DNA from: Bradyrhizobium liaoningense
Lineage (GTDB): Bacteria; Pseudomonadota; Alphaproteobacteria; Rhizobiales; Xanthobacteraceae
Direction of reading: 5' to 3'
Assembly: GCF_018130955.1 (NCBI RefSeq)
Contig: NZ_JAFCJM010000054.1
Coordinates: forward strand, 1 to 45,071
Length of the DNA: 45,071 nt
Part shown: positions 31,621 to 40,876 of the stretch, in pieces
Layout of the letters: the number at the start of each line of letters is the position of its first letter
Numbering within the stretch: the stretch's first letter is position 1
Program-made: the position numbers and the translations under genes
The notes under the pieces: generated by a model
The model's input: only the letters and a program-made list of their open reading frames with translations
The model's database searches: none
Told to the model about the DNA's origin: nothing

Positions 31621-34600
31621 ATGAAGATCACCCGCCTCCGCCTGCATGGTTTCAAGTCGTTCGTCGAGCCCACGGACTTCGTGATCGAGCCCGGTCTCAC
31701 CGGCGTCGTCGGTCCGAACGGTTGCGGCAAATCGAATCTCGTCGAAGCGCTGCGCTGGGCGATGGGCGAGACCTCGTACAAGTCGCTGCGCGCCTCCGAC
31801 ATGGACGCGGTGATCTTCGCAGGCTCCGGCAATCGCCCGGCGCGCAACCACGCCGAAGTGACGATGACGATCGACAATGCCGATCGCTCGGCGCCGGCGG
31901 CGATGAATGACAGCCAGTTCCTGGAAATCTCGCGCCGCATCGAGCGCGAGGCAGGCTCGGTCTATCGCATCAACGGTCGCGACGTGCGCGCCCGCGACGT
32001 GCAGATCCTGTTCGCGGACGCCGCCACCGGCGCGCGTTCGCCGGCTCTCGTCCACCAGGGCAAGATCGGCGAGATCATCCAGGCAAAACCCGAACAGCGC
32101 CGCCGCGTGCTGGAAGACGCCGCCGGTGTCGCCGGCCTGCATGCCCGCCGCCACGAGGCCGAGCTGCGCTTGAAGGCTGCCGAAACCAACCTCACCCGCG
32201 TCGAGGACGTGATCGGCCAGCTCTCCGGGCAAATGGAAGGGTTGAAGAAGCAGGCCCGCCAGGCCGTGCGCTACCGCGAGGTCGCGGCAAAGGTCCGCAA
32301 GGCGGAAGCTACACTGTTCCACCTGCGCTGGATCGCGGCGCATGCCGAGGTCAACGATTCCGGCCACACCCACGATCTCGCTGTCCGCGAGATGGCCGAG
32401 CGCACCCAACATCAGGCCGAGGCCGCCCGTATCCAGGCGATCCGCGCCGCCGAGATGCCGGCCTTGCGCGATGCGGAAGCGCGCGCGGCAGCGGGACTGC
32501 AGCGCCTCACCAATGCGCGCGAGCTGCTCGACCGCGAAGAGGAGCGCGCCAAGGAACGCGTCACCGAGCTCGAGCGCCGGCTGACCCAGTTCGAGGGCGA
32601 CATCGCCCGCGCCCAGCAGCAGACGGGCGATGCCGACGTCGCGCTGGAGCGCCTCGACACCGAGGACGCGGAGCTCAAGGAAGAGATCAAGTCGCGCGTC
32701 GAGAAGCGCTCGGGCGTCGACGAACGCGTTGCGGAAGCCGAAGCAACACTCGCCGAAGCCGAGCGCCAGTTCTCCGAGCTCACCACCGCGCTTGCCGATC
32801 TCACCGCCAAGCGCAACCAGCTCGAGGCCAATGTCCGCACCCATCGCGACCGTCTCGCCCGCCTCGATCAGGAGATTGCCGGCGTCGCGGCCGAAGAAGA
32901 CAAGCTCGCGCAGGAGACCGGCGGCTTTGGCGATGTCACCGAGCTCGCCGCCCTGGTCGAGACCGCCGAAGAGACCCTCGCGGCCTCCGAGGCCGCGGCG
33001 CAGGCCAGCGAAGCCGCGCATGTCGCGGCCCGCCAGACGCTGGAATCTTCGCGCTCGCCGCTGAACGAGGCCGACAAGCGCGTGCAGCGGCTCGAAACCG
33101 AAGCGCGCACCATCTCCAAGATCGTCAACGGCGAGACCAAGAATCTCTGGCCGCCGATCATCGACGGCATCACGGTCGCCAAGGGTTTTGAAAAGGCGAT
33201 CGGCGCTGCGCTCGGTGATGATCTCGATGCTCCCGTCGATCCGTCGGCGCCGATGCGCTGGACCAATGCCGGCGTCACCGAGGGCGATCCGGCGCTGCCC
33301 GAGGGTGTCGAGTCGCTTGCCGATCACGTTCAGGCGCCCGTCGAGCTTGCCCGCCGTCTGGCGCAGATCGGCGTGGTGTCGCGTGAGCGCGGCGCCGAGC
33401 TTGTCTCGCAGCTCAAGACCGGCCAGCGGCTGGTCTCGCGCGAAGGCGATGTCTGGCGCTGGGATGGTTTTGTGGCGGCGGCGCACGCGCCGACCGGCGC
33501 TGCGCGGCGTCTGGCTGAACGCGCCCGTCTCGTCGACATCGAGAACGAGCTGGAGCAGGCCCGCATCGACGCGCAGATCAAGCGTCAGGCGCTCGAGAAC
33601 GCCGAGTCCGAGCTGCAAATGGCGGCCAGCACCGAAGGCGCCACGCGCGAAGCCTGGCGCGCCGCGCAGCGCGAGCTCAACGTCGCACGCGAGCGTCATG
33701 CCACGGCCGAGCGCGAGATCAACCGTCACGCCGCGCGCAAATCGGCGCTGTCGGAGGCCCACAGCCGCCTCGCCGCCGACCGCGCCGAGGCCGAAGCCGC
33801 GCATGAATACGCAGCGGCTGCGATCTCCGAGCTGCCGTCCAGCGAAGACACGGAAGTCCGCCTCGCCGCCGTGCGCAGCGACATCGAGGGTCACCGCCGG
33901 CTCGCCGCGCAGGTCCGCGCGGAGGCGCAGGCGCTGGCGCGCGAAGCCGAGCTTGCCGACCGCCGCGTGCAGGCGATCCTCGCCGAGCGCAATGAGTGGC
34001 AGAACCGCAAACAAAGCGCGGCCTCGCACATCGACACCATCCAGGCCCGCATCACCGAGGTCTCGATCGAGCGCAGCGACCTCGAGAACGCGCCCGCCGT
34101 GTTCGCCGAGAAGCGCAGCGCGCTGATCAACGAGATCGAGTACGCCGAGAACGACCGCCGCGTCGCCGCCGACGCGCTGGCCGCCGCGGAAACCGCGATG
34201 GCCGAGACCGATCGCGTCGCAAAACTGACGCTGGAGGCGCTGTCCAGCGCCCGCGAGGCGACCGCGCGGGCCGAAGAGCGCATGGAGGGCGCGCGGCGCC
34301 GTCTCGTCGACATCGAGCGCGAGATCCACGACATGCTCGAGGTCGAGCCGCAAGCCGTCGCCGGCCTTGCCGAGATCGAGCCCGGCGCCGAGCTGCCGCC
34401 GCTCAATGAAATCGAGGAAGATCTGGAAAAGCTGCGCCGCGACCGCGAGCGCCTGGGCGCGGTGAACCTGCGCGCCGAGGAGGAACTGCGCGAGGTCGAG
34501 ACCCAGCACACCAGCCTCACCACCGAGCGCGACGACCTCGTCGAAGCCATCAAGCGGCTGCGCCAGGGCATCCAGAGCCTCAACAAGGAGGCCCGCGAGC

Positions 34601-35085
34601 GGCTCCTGACCTCGTTCGAGACCGTCAACAACCACTTCAAGCGCCTGTTCGTCGAGCTGTTCGGCGGCGGCGAGGCGGCGCTGCACCTGATCGAGAGCGA
34701 GGATCCGCTGGAAGCCGGCCTCGAGATCATCGCAAAGCCGCCGGGCAAGAAGCCGCAGACGCTGTCGCTGCTCTCGGGCGGCGAGCAGGCACTCACCGCG
34801 ACGGCGCTGATCTTCGCGGTGTTCCTCACCAACCCGTCGCCGATCTGCGTGCTGGACGAAGTCGACGCACCGCTCGACGACCACAATGTCGAGCGCTACT
34901 GCAACCTGCTGCACGAGATGACCGCCACGACCGACACGCGCTTCATCATCATCACGCACAACCCGATCACGATGGCGCGCATGAACCGGCTGTTCGGCGT
35001 CACCATGGCCGAGCGCGGCGTGTCGCAGCTCGTGTCCGTCAACCTCGAGCAGGCCGTGGACATCCTGGACCAGAACGTGGCGTGA
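31621..35085 (+). CDS. smc: Chromosome segregation protein SMC
   Basis: 1154 aa ATPase of the condensin complex, organising and segregating the chromosome. The N-terminal Walker A is GPNGCGKS (residues 31-38). Two long coiled-coil arms flank a hinge near residues 500-640 (GDDLDAPVDPSAP). The C-terminal head has the ABC signature LSLLSGGEQALTATALIFAVF and Walker B ICVLDEVDAPLDD. ATG 31621 begins the canonical MKITRLRLHGFKSF; an upstream extension is noise. Its stop overlaps the next gene by four bases (GTGA), coupling translation. scpA/scpB are not adjacent. Confidence 0.97.
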   Translation: MKITRLRLHGFKSFVEPTDFVIEPGLTGVVGPNGCGKSNLVEALRWAMGETSYKSLRASDMDAVIFAGSGNRPARNHAEVTMTIDNADRSAPAAMNDSQFLEISRRIEREAGSVYRINGRDVRARDVQILFADAATGARSPALVHQGKIGEIIQAKPEQRRRVLEDAAGVAGLHARRHEAELRLKAAETNLTRVEDVIGQLSGQMEGLKKQARQAVRYREVAAKVRKAEATLFHLRWIAAHAEVNDSGHTHDLAVREMAERTQHQAEAARIQAIRAAEMPALRDAEARAAAGLQRLTNARELLDREEERAKERVTELERRLTQFEGDIARAQQQTGDADVALERLDTEDAELKEEIKSRVEKRSGVDERVAEAEATLAEAERQFSELTTALADLTAKRNQLEANVRTHRDRLARLDQEIAGVAAEEDKLAQETGGFGDVTELAALVETAEETLAASEAAAQASEAAHVAARQTLESSRSPLNEADKRVQRLETEARTISKIVNGETKNLWPPIIDGITVAKGFEKAIGAALGDDLDAPVDPSAPMRWTNAGVTEGDPALPEGVESLADHVQAPVELARRLAQIGVVSRERGAELVSQLKTGQRLVSREGDVWRWDGFVAAAHAPTGAARRLAERARLVDIENELEQARIDAQIKRQALENAESELQMAASTEGATREAWRAAQRELNVARERHATAEREINRHAARKSALSEAHSRLAADRAEAEAAHEYAAAAISELPSSEDTEVRLAAVRSDIEGHRRLAAQVRAEAQALAREAELADRRVQAILAERNEWQNRKQSAASHIDTIQARITEVSIERSDLENAPAVFAEKRSALINEIEYAENDRRVAADALAAAETAMAETDRVAKLTLEALSSAREATARAEERMEGARRRLVDIEREIHDMLEVEPQAVAGLAEIEPGAELPPLNEIEEDLEKLRRDRERLGAVNLRAEEELREVETQHTSLTTERDDLVEAIKRLRQGIQSLNKEARERLLTSFETVNNHFKRLFVELFGGGEAALHLIESEDPLEAGLEIIAKPPGKKPQTLSLLSGGEQALTATALIFAVFLTNPSPICVLDEVDAPLDDHNVERYCNLLHEMTATTDTRFIIITHNPITMARMNRLFGVTMAERGVSQLVSVNLEQAVDILDQNVA

Positions 35086-36062
35086 GGGTTTCCCCCTCAC
35101 TCCCCGCACAGCTCAAGGCCGCGCTCGACGGCAAGCTCCAGGGTTTTTCGCGCAACGAGGCCGCGCAACGGTCGTCAAAGATCTCGAACGCCTATCGCAC
35201 CGGCGGCAATTCCGGCGGCATCAAGTCCGACGCCGATGCGCTGGCCTATGCGCTCGCGCGCATGCCGGCGACGTATGCCGCCGTGGCGGCCAGCCTGAAT
35301 GCGCTAACCGAGATCGTGCCAGACCTTGCGCCGGAAACCCTGCTCGACGTCGGCGCCGGCCCGGGCACCGCAAGCTGGGCGGCGGCAGAAGCCTTCCCGT
35401 CACTCGCCTCGTTCACGCTGATCGACACCAACCGCACCCTGAGCAAGCTGGCGCTGGAGCTTGCCGAGGACAGCACGCAACTGGCTGGCTGCCGCTATCT
35501 GCCGGGCGACGCCGGCGAGAACCTCGCCCAGGCAACACCAGCCGATCTCGTCGTCGCGAGCTATCTGATCGGCGAGTTGAGCGAGAGCGATCAACGCGCG
35601 CTTGCGGATGCGATGTGGGCGAAGGCACGCCACGCGCTCGTCGTGATCGAGCCCGGCACGCCGGCGGGCTATGCGCGCATCCTCGCGCTGCGCGGGCGCC
35701 TGATCGCGGCGGGTGCGCATGTCGCGGCGCCCTGCCCGCACGACAGACCCTGCCCGCTTGTTGCGCCCGACTGGTGCCACTTCAACCAGCGCCTGCCGCG
35801 CTCGCAGGCCCATCGTCAGATCAAGGGCGCCGACGTGCCGTTCGAGGACGAGCGCTTCATCTATGTGGCGCTGACCCGCGCGCCGCCCCCGACGCGCGCT
35901 CCGCGCGTGCTGGCGCCGCCGGATGTCGGCAAGGCCGAGATCACGGCAAAGCTCTGCACCGAGGACGGCCTCGCGCTGACGAAGGTCCCACGCCGCGACA
36001 AGGCGGCCTATGCGGATGCGAGGCGCTGGCGCTGGGGCGATGCCGTCCTGTCGGAAAGTTAA
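35082..36062 (+). CDS. Rsm22-family methyltransferase-like protein
   Basis: 326 aa. The AdoMet motif I is LLDVGAGPGTASWAA. A cysteine-rich block CPHDRPCPL followed by DWCHFNQRLPRS is the Rsm22/METTL17 signature, which in the mitochondrial protein binds a metal or Fe-S centre. Rsm22 homologues associate with the small ribosomal subunit. The start is GTG 35082, overlapping the smc stop in a GTGA arrangement, so the two are translationally coupled. Confidence 0.92.
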   Translation: MRVSPSLPAQLKAALDGKLQGFSRNEAAQRSSKISNAYRTGGNSGGIKSDADALAYALARMPATYAAVAASLNALTEIVPDLAPETLLDVGAGPGTASWAAAEAFPSLASFTLIDTNRTLSKLALELAEDSTQLAGCRYLPGDAGENLAQATPADLVVASYLIGELSESDQRALADAMWAKARHALVVIEPGTPAGYARILALRGRLIAAGAHVAAPCPHDRPCPLVAPDWCHFNQRLPRSQAHRQIKGADVPFEDERFIYVALTRAPPPTRAPRVLAPPDVGKAEITAKLCTEDGLALTKVPRRDKAAYADARRWRWGDAVLSES

Positions 36063-36200
36063 CCTCGTTCGCCCCTTTTCCCTTGAACTCGGATGGCTCC
36101 ACATCCGACCAAGTCATACCTCCCCCTCCTGCGCCGGTGCTCTCCGGCGCCATTTTGGGTTACGCTGCCCGCCTTCTTCTTCCCCGATCAGGAGTTCTCC

Positions 36201-36761
36201 ATGTCGACCGGCTGGATCGTTCTCGGCGTTATCGTCGTCCTCGTGCTATTCGCCTTCGGCGCCTACAACCGGCTGGTCGCACTTGGCCAGCGCGTCAGCC
36301 AGGCCTTTGCCGATATCGACGTGCAGCTCAAGCAGCGCCACGACCTCGTCCCGAACCTGGTCGAGACGGTGAAGGGTTATGCCTCGCACGAGCGCGGCAC
36401 GCTCGACGACGTCATCAAGGCGCGCAATTCGGCGATGTCGGCGCAAGGCCCGGCGCAGGTGTCGGCAGCGGAGAACCAGCTCTCCGGCGCGCTGGGACGG
36501 CTGATCGCGCTGTCGGAGGCCTATCCGGACCTCAAGGCCAACGCAAACTTCCAGCAGCTTGCGAGCGAGCTCTCCGACCTCGAGAACAAGATCGCGGCGA
36601 GCCGCCGCTTCTTCAACAACGCGGTCCAGGAATACAACACCGGCATCCAGCAGATGCCGGCCGCGCTGTTCGCCGGCATGTTCGGCTTCACCAAGAAGGA
36701 CTTCTTCGATCTCGGCGCGAGCCGCACCGAGGTCGAGGCGGCACCGCAGGTCAAGTTCTGA
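36201..36761 (+). CDS. LemA family protein
   Basis: 186 aa with one N-terminal membrane helix (GWIVLGVIVVLVLFAFGAYN), then a helical cytoplasmic or periplasmic domain NRLVALGQRVSQAFADIDVQLKQRHDLVPNLV. The VKGYASHE, NFQQLASELSDLENKIAASRRFFNNAVQEYN motifs are diagnostic. LemA proteins often pair with M48 proteases, as here with the next gene 32 bases downstream. ATG 36201 follows AGGAG. Confidence 0.95.
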   Translation: MSTGWIVLGVIVVLVLFAFGAYNRLVALGQRVSQAFADIDVQLKQRHDLVPNLVETVKGYASHERGTLDDVIKARNSAMSAQGPAQVSAAENQLSGALGRLIALSEAYPDLKANANFQQLASELSDLENKIAASRRFFNNAVQEYNTGIQQMPAALFAGMFGFTKKDFFDLGASRTEVEAAPQVKF

Positions 36762-36793
36762 TCGCCGCGGATTGACCGGCAGGACAGCGCGCC

Positions 36794-38038
36794 ATGGCCG
36801 CGTATGGTCTCTACACGCATATCGCATCGAACAAGGTCCGTTCGATACTGCTGCTCGCGGGCCTGTTCCTGCTGCTCTACGTGCTGGTCTATGCCGGCGC
36901 GCTGGTTGCCGAGGTCGTCATCAACGGCGATCGCACGGTCAGCTATTACCTGACGCACGCGCTCTCAGACCTGAAGAGTGCGGCGCCTATCGCCACGATC
37001 GCGGCGATCGTCTGGATCATCATCGCCTATTTCTTCCACCAATCGATGATCGACGCGGTCACCGGCGGCCATTCGGTGACCCGGCAGGAAGAACCGCGGC
37101 TCTATAACCTGCTTGAAAATCTCTGCATCTCGCGCGGCATCACCATGCCGAAGCTGAAGATCATGGAGAGCCCGGCGCTGAATGCGTTCGCGACCGGGCT
37201 CAACCCGCGGCAATATTCCATCACCGTCACCACGGGCCTCCTGAAAGCGCTGAACGACCAGGAGATCGAGGCCGTGCTTGGCCACGAGCTGACCCACATC
37301 AAGAACGGCGACGTGCAGCTGATGGTGGTCGCCGTGATCATCGCCGGCGTGGTCGGATTCTTCGGCGAGTTGTTCTTCCGCCTGTTCACGAATTTCAGCT
37401 GGAGCTCGGGCTCCGGCGGCTCGTGGTCGTCAGGCTCGTCATCGTCCCGCTCGTCATCCTCCTCGAGCGACAGCAAGAGTTCCGGCGGCGGCGGCGCGGT
37501 CATCGTCATCATCATCGCGGTGGTGCTGATCGTGGTCGCCTGGCTGATGTCACAGGTGGTGAAGCTCGCGCTGTCGCGCTCGCGCGAATATCTGGCCGAT
37601 GCCGGTTCGGTCGAATTGACCAAGAATCCCGACGCGATGATCTCCGCGCTGCGCAAGATCGAGAACCGCGGCGAGTTGCCGGGCGCGACCTCGGCGGTGA
37701 TGGAGCTCTGTGTCGACAATCCCCGTGAGGGCTTTGCCGACCTGTTTGCGACCCACCCGTCCGTGCAGTCGCGGGTCGACGCGCTGGTCGAGTTCGCCGG
37801 CGGGCACGATTCCGGTCCGCCATCATTTGCGGACGAAACCGAGGAGCCCGAGGACGAGCACAAGGCTGAACAGGAACAGCAGGCCGGCCCGCCGCCGGTG
37901 CCCGCCAGCCCCTGGGGTGATTCCCATGCGCCGCAGGGGACCGAGCCGTCGCCGTCCGGAACCGCCAGGGGGAAGCCGATCCCCAATCCGCTGGGCAACG
38001 TGTTGGGCAATCCCTCGGGCCCTTGGGGCCGTCACTAG
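36794..38038 (+). CDS. M48-family membrane metalloprotease, HtpX-like
   Basis: 414 aa. Two N-terminal membrane helices (about 18-42 and 63-82) precede the zinc site H164-E-L-T-H168 (VLGHELTHIKNGD), with the third ligand in SREYLADAGSVELT. A serine/glycine-rich stretch (about 203-232) is inserted before the third helix IVIIIAVVLIVVAWLMS. The C-terminal 70 residues are acidic then Pro-rich. It likely degrades damaged membrane proteins. Paired with lemA in an apparent operon; starts at ATG after AGGACAG. Confidence 0.93.
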   Translation: MAAYGLYTHIASNKVRSILLLAGLFLLLYVLVYAGALVAEVVINGDRTVSYYLTHALSDLKSAAPIATIAAIVWIIIAYFFHQSMIDAVTGGHSVTRQEEPRLYNLLENLCISRGITMPKLKIMESPALNAFATGLNPRQYSITVTTGLLKALNDQEIEAVLGHELTHIKNGDVQLMVVAVIIAGVVGFFGELFFRLFTNFSWSSGSGGSWSSGSSSSRSSSSSSDSKSSGGGGAVIVIIIAVVLIVVAWLMSQVVKLALSRSREYLADAGSVELTKNPDAMISALRKIENRGELPGATSAVMELCVDNPREGFADLFATHPSVQSRVDALVEFAGGHDSGPPSFADETEEPEDEHKAEQEQQAGPPPVPASPWGDSHAPQGTEPSPSGTARGKPIPNPLGNVLGNPSGPWGRH

Positions 38039-38260
38039 AGCCGCGGGATTTACCGCTCCTTTTCCACCGCACCAAAAGTCGTCGGAAAAATCGCAGTATT
38101 TGCCGCGCCGAGGCCGCAAGGATTGAATTCTCCCTTGTTTCTGCCATGTTCGCGCCCAACAGCAGACTTGAGAAGACTTGGGCGGCAAAACTTCAGAATC
38201 AGGACTTGGGACCCGGCCGATCGACCAACGCGATCGGCGGGCGCGCGTTAGGGGACGTCA
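38039..38260. other. 222-base gap before the ParA-like pair
   Basis: No gene seen. The gap ends in AGGGGA, a good ribosome site for the next gene. Together with the gap length it suggests the ParA-like pair has its own promoter, though no convincing -35/-10 is visible. Confidence 0.5.
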
Positions 38261-39025
38261 ATGGCAGCAAAGCCGGCAGTGGTTGTGGTGGGCGCGGACA
38301 AGGGCGGGGTCGGCAAGACCACGGTATCGCGCACCTTGCTCGATTATTTTTCCGCCAACAACGTGCCGACGCGCGCGTTCGACACGGAATCCCCGCGCGG
38401 CACACTGAAGCGCTTCCACCCTGACATCACCGAGATCGTCGACATGACGACGACGGCGGATCAGATGAAGATCTTCGACACGCTCAACGCCGTGAGCCCG
38501 TCGGTGACCGTGATCGACGTCCGCGCCGGTCTCTTGTCGCCGGCGCTGGCCTCGCTGCGCGACATCGGCTTCCTCGACGCCGCCAAGGCCGGCCAGATCA
38601 CCTTCGCCGTGTTCCACATCCTGGGCCCCTCGATCGCCTCGCTGGAGGAGATCGCCGAGACGGCCGGCTTCATGACCGGCGCAAAATATTTCCTGGTGAA
38701 GAACTTCATCAACGACACCCAGTTCTTCCAATGGGACCAGGCGACCTACAATTCGTATTTCCACCGCATCAAGGATGCGACGGAACTGACGATCCCGAAA
38801 CTGAACGAAATGGCCTATGAGCAGGTCGAGGTCTCGTCCGTTCCGTTCCTGAAATTCGTCGCCAACAAGGGCATCCACGACGAGGCCGCGAACTATTCTT
38901 TCGTGCTGCGCGGCTATGTCCGGCACTGGCTCGCGAACGTCTGGAGCGAATTCGACCGTATCCGCCTGACCGACATCGTCGGCTCCAAGCCTGCGGCGCG
39001 CAGCGGCGGCAGCAGCGAAAAATAG
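38261..39025 (+). CDS. ParA/MinD-type ATPase, first of a tandem pair
   Basis: 254 aa with a deviant Walker A KGGVGKTT at residues 14-21 (Lys14 is the signature lysine) and a Walker B-like VTVIDVRAGLLSP. FDTESPRGTLKRFHPD after the first helix resembles the switch I region. This fold powers positioning of DNA, proteins or organelles, or maturation of metal enzymes. No parB or parS is seen nearby. The later FHILGPSIASLEEIAETAGFM and NYSFVLRGYVRHW are not diagnostic of a known group. ATG 38261 follows AGGGGA. It is followed after 62 bases by a second, related gene. Confidence 0.8.
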   Translation: MAAKPAVVVVGADKGGVGKTTVSRTLLDYFSANNVPTRAFDTESPRGTLKRFHPDITEIVDMTTTADQMKIFDTLNAVSPSVTVIDVRAGLLSPALASLRDIGFLDAAKAGQITFAVFHILGPSIASLEEIAETAGFMTGAKYFLVKNFINDTQFFQWDQATYNSYFHRIKDATELTIPKLNEMAYEQVEVSSVPFLKFVANKGIHDEAANYSFVLRGYVRHWLANVWSEFDRIRLTDIVGSKPAARSGGSSEK

Positions 39026-39087
39026 TTGCGAGACCCGTACGGATACGGCTGGATTGGGCGAGACCTTCGCACCGATAATAGCTTCCG

Positions 39088-39756
39088 ATGCCCGCCACGC
39101 CCGTCTACATCATCTGCTCAACCCGCCCGCAGGTCGGCAAGACGCTGCTGGCGCGGCTGCTCACGGAATTCCTGCTGCTCAAGAACGGCGACGTCGCCGC
39201 CTTCGACGTCAATCTGAAGGAACCGTCGCTGCTCGACTATCTGCCGAAGGTCACCGAGACCGCCGACGTGATCGACACGTTTGGCAAGATGCAGCTCATG
39301 GATCGCGTCATCGTCGATGACGGGCTCGCCAAGGTGATCGACCTCGGCTTCCACGCCTTCGACGAGTTCTTCAAGATGACCGACGAGATCGGCCTGCTGA
39401 AGGAAGCCGCGCGCCGCCACGTCGCGCCAATGATCCTGTTCGTCGCCGACACCGACCGCATCTCGGCGCGCGCGCATGAGATGCTGCGCGCCCAGATCCC
39501 GCGGATCAATCTGATCACCGTGGACAACGAGTTCGTCGTGCGCGGCGAGTTGCCGCCGGCCATGGAGGGCGGCCGGCTGCTCCGCCTGCCGGCGCTGCCA
39601 GGCTTCCTCAAGACCTATATCGACCGGCTCAACTTCTCCTTCACCGCCTATCTGCGGAATGAGAAGGACTCTTCGACCGAGCTGCACCAATGGATCCGGC
39701 GGAATTACCTCGCCTTCCGCGAGCTCGAGCTCAGCCTGATCCTGCAGCGATCCTGA
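39088..39756 (+). CDS. ParA-like ATPase homologue, altered P-loop, second of a tandem pair
   Basis: 222 aa with a P-loop STRPQVGKTLLARLLTEFL. Compared with the first protein, KGGVGKT has become RPQVGKT: the signature lysine is Arg13 and both glycines are changed, while the catalytic-type GKT remains. A Walker B-like VIVDDGLAKVIDLGF follows. It may be an ATPase that works in trans with its neighbour, or a nucleotide-binding partner. FFKMTDEIGLLKEAARRHVAPMILFVAD is conserved-looking. No ribosome site is clear before ATG 39088. Function unknown. Confidence 0.7.
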   Translation: MPATPVYIICSTRPQVGKTLLARLLTEFLLLKNGDVAAFDVNLKEPSLLDYLPKVTETADVIDTFGKMQLMDRVIVDDGLAKVIDLGFHAFDEFFKMTDEIGLLKEAARRHVAPMILFVADTDRISARAHEMLRAQIPRINLITVDNEFVVRGELPPAMEGGRLLRLPALPGFLKTYIDRLNFSFTAYLRNEKDSSTELHQWIRRNYLAFRELELSLILQRS

Positions 39757-39761
39757 AGGTG

Positions 39762-39886
39762 GTCATTCCGGGGCGCGACGAAGTCGCGAGCTATGATGCG
39801 CAATTGCGCATCTGAGAATCCATCTGGCCACAGAGACAGCCGCACAATGGATTCCGGGTTCGCGCTGACGCGCGCCCCGGAATGAC
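39762..39886. repeat. Palindromic repeat, GTCATTCCGGGGCGCG family
   Basis: Perfect 16-base outer arms GTCATTCCGGGGCGCG (39762-39777) and CGCGCCCCGGAATGAC (39871-39886) with an inner TGCGCAATTGCGCA palindrome. Half copies of the family occur at 18540-18560 and 40877-40998. Confidence 0.85.
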
Positions 39887-39900
39887 GAGAGAGATTTATT

Positions 39901-39912
39901 TTACCCGGGTAA
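39901..39912. promoter_or_regulatory. Perfect 12-bp palindrome TTACCCGGGTAA
   Basis: It lies 68 bases before the GIY-YIG start, in an AT-rich patch right after the palindromic repeat. Followed by TATTGACT. It may be an operator of a TetR-like or related regulator; no regulator is encoded next to it. Confidence 0.4.
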
Positions 39913-39979
39913 TATTGACTGGCGGCCAACTTCGCCCTATGAGGTCTCGCGACAGCAACGACCTGCCGAGGACCTTCCC

Positions 39980-40312
39980 GTGACCACCGACCGAAAAGCC
40001 GCGATTGCCGCCTACAAGGAGCGCAAGGTGTTTGCCGGCATTTTCGCGGTCCGCTGTGCGGCCTCCGGCGAGGCCTGGGTCGGCCAGGCGCTGAACCTCG
40101 AGAAGGTCCAGAACCGCATCTGGTTTACGCTACGCCAGGGCGGCCACCCCTGCCGCAGCCTGCAGGCCGCCTGGAAAGCGCATGGCGAGGCCGGCCTGAC
40201 GTTCGCGGAATGCGAGCGGCTGGACGAGGACGAGACGGACTATGTGAGGAACGCGCTCCTGAAGGAGCGCATGTTGCATTGGCTCGCGGAGCTGAAAGCC
40301 GAGGCGATCTAA
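39980..40312 (+). CDS. GIY-YIG-like small protein, degenerate
   Basis: 110 aa. FAGIFAVRCAASGEAWVGQALNLEKVQNRIWFTLRQGG aligns with the start of a GIY-YIG domain but reads GIF and WVG rather than GIY and YIG. The downstream Arg (RIWFTLR) is in place, but the catalytic acid is not convincing. So it is probably a non-canonical or inactive nuclease-fold protein. The start is GTG 39980 with GAGG upstream. It converges on apt, six bases away. Confidence 0.6.
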   Translation: MTTDRKAAIAAYKERKVFAGIFAVRCAASGEAWVGQALNLEKVQNRIWFTLRQGGHPCRSLQAAWKAHGEAGLTFAECERLDEDETDYVRNALLKERMLHWLAELKAEAI

Positions 40313-40318
40313 TCGGCT

Positions 40319-40858
40319 CTAATGCCCCTCGAACGTCATCAGCGTGCGTACGGGCACGTCCATGGCGCGCAGCTTGGCGGCGCCTCCGAGCTCGGGCAGG
40401 TCGACGATGAAGCAGGCAGCGACCACGTTGGCGCCGATCTGGCGCAGCAGCTTCACCGCGCCTTCCGCGGTGCCGCCGGTGGCGATGAGGTCGTCGACCA
40501 GGATGACGCGTTCGCCGGGTGCAACAGCGTCGACATGCATCTCCATCTCGTCGATGCCATATTCGAGAGAGTAAGCGATGCGCACGGTGGTGTGCGGCAG
40601 CTTGCCTTTTTTCCGGATCGGCACGAAGCCCGCCGAGAGCTGGTGCGCGACCGCGCCGCCGAGGATGAAGCCGCGCGCCTCCATGCCGGCGACCTTGTCG
40701 ATCTTGTTGCCGGCCCAGGGATTGACCAGCTCGTCGACGGCGCGGCGGAAGGCGCGCGCGTCCGCGAGCAAGGTCGTGATGTCGCGGAACATGATCCCGG
40801 GTTTGGGATAGTCCGGGATGGTGCGGACGCTCGCCTTCAGATCGTGATCAAAAGTCAT
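40319..40858 (-). CDS. apt: Adenine phosphoribosyltransferase
   Basis: 179 aa. Converts adenine and PRPP to AMP in purine salvage. The PRPP-binding motif VILVDDLIATGGTAEGAVKLL is unmistakable, and the N-terminal TIPDYPKPGIMFRDITTLL and EARGFILGGAVAHQL match the family. ATG 40858. It is single and separated from trpE(G) by a palindromic repeat. Confidence 0.97.
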   Translation of the reverse strand: MTFDHDLKASVRTIPDYPKPGIMFRDITTLLADARAFRRAVDELVNPWAGNKIDKVAGMEARGFILGGAVAHQLSAGFVPIRKKGKLPHTTVRIAYSLEYGIDEMEMHVDAVAPGERVILVDDLIATGGTAEGAVKLLRQIGANVVAACFIVDLPELGGAAKLRAMDVPVRTLMTFEGH

Positions 40859-40876
40859 CGGTATCCCATGTTAGCT

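Noticed and set aside
31036..35109. Very long open frame (over 1300 codons) on the minus strand opposite smc and part of dsbA
   Set aside because: High-GC codon bias opens the antisense frame; the plus strand encodes clear SMC and DsbA motifs and the minus product is low-complexity Leu/Arg/Asp-rich.
36078..36110. CTTGAA upstream of lemA, as for a heat-shock sigma-32 promoter
   Set aside because: No matching -10 (CCCCAT-type) at proper distance.
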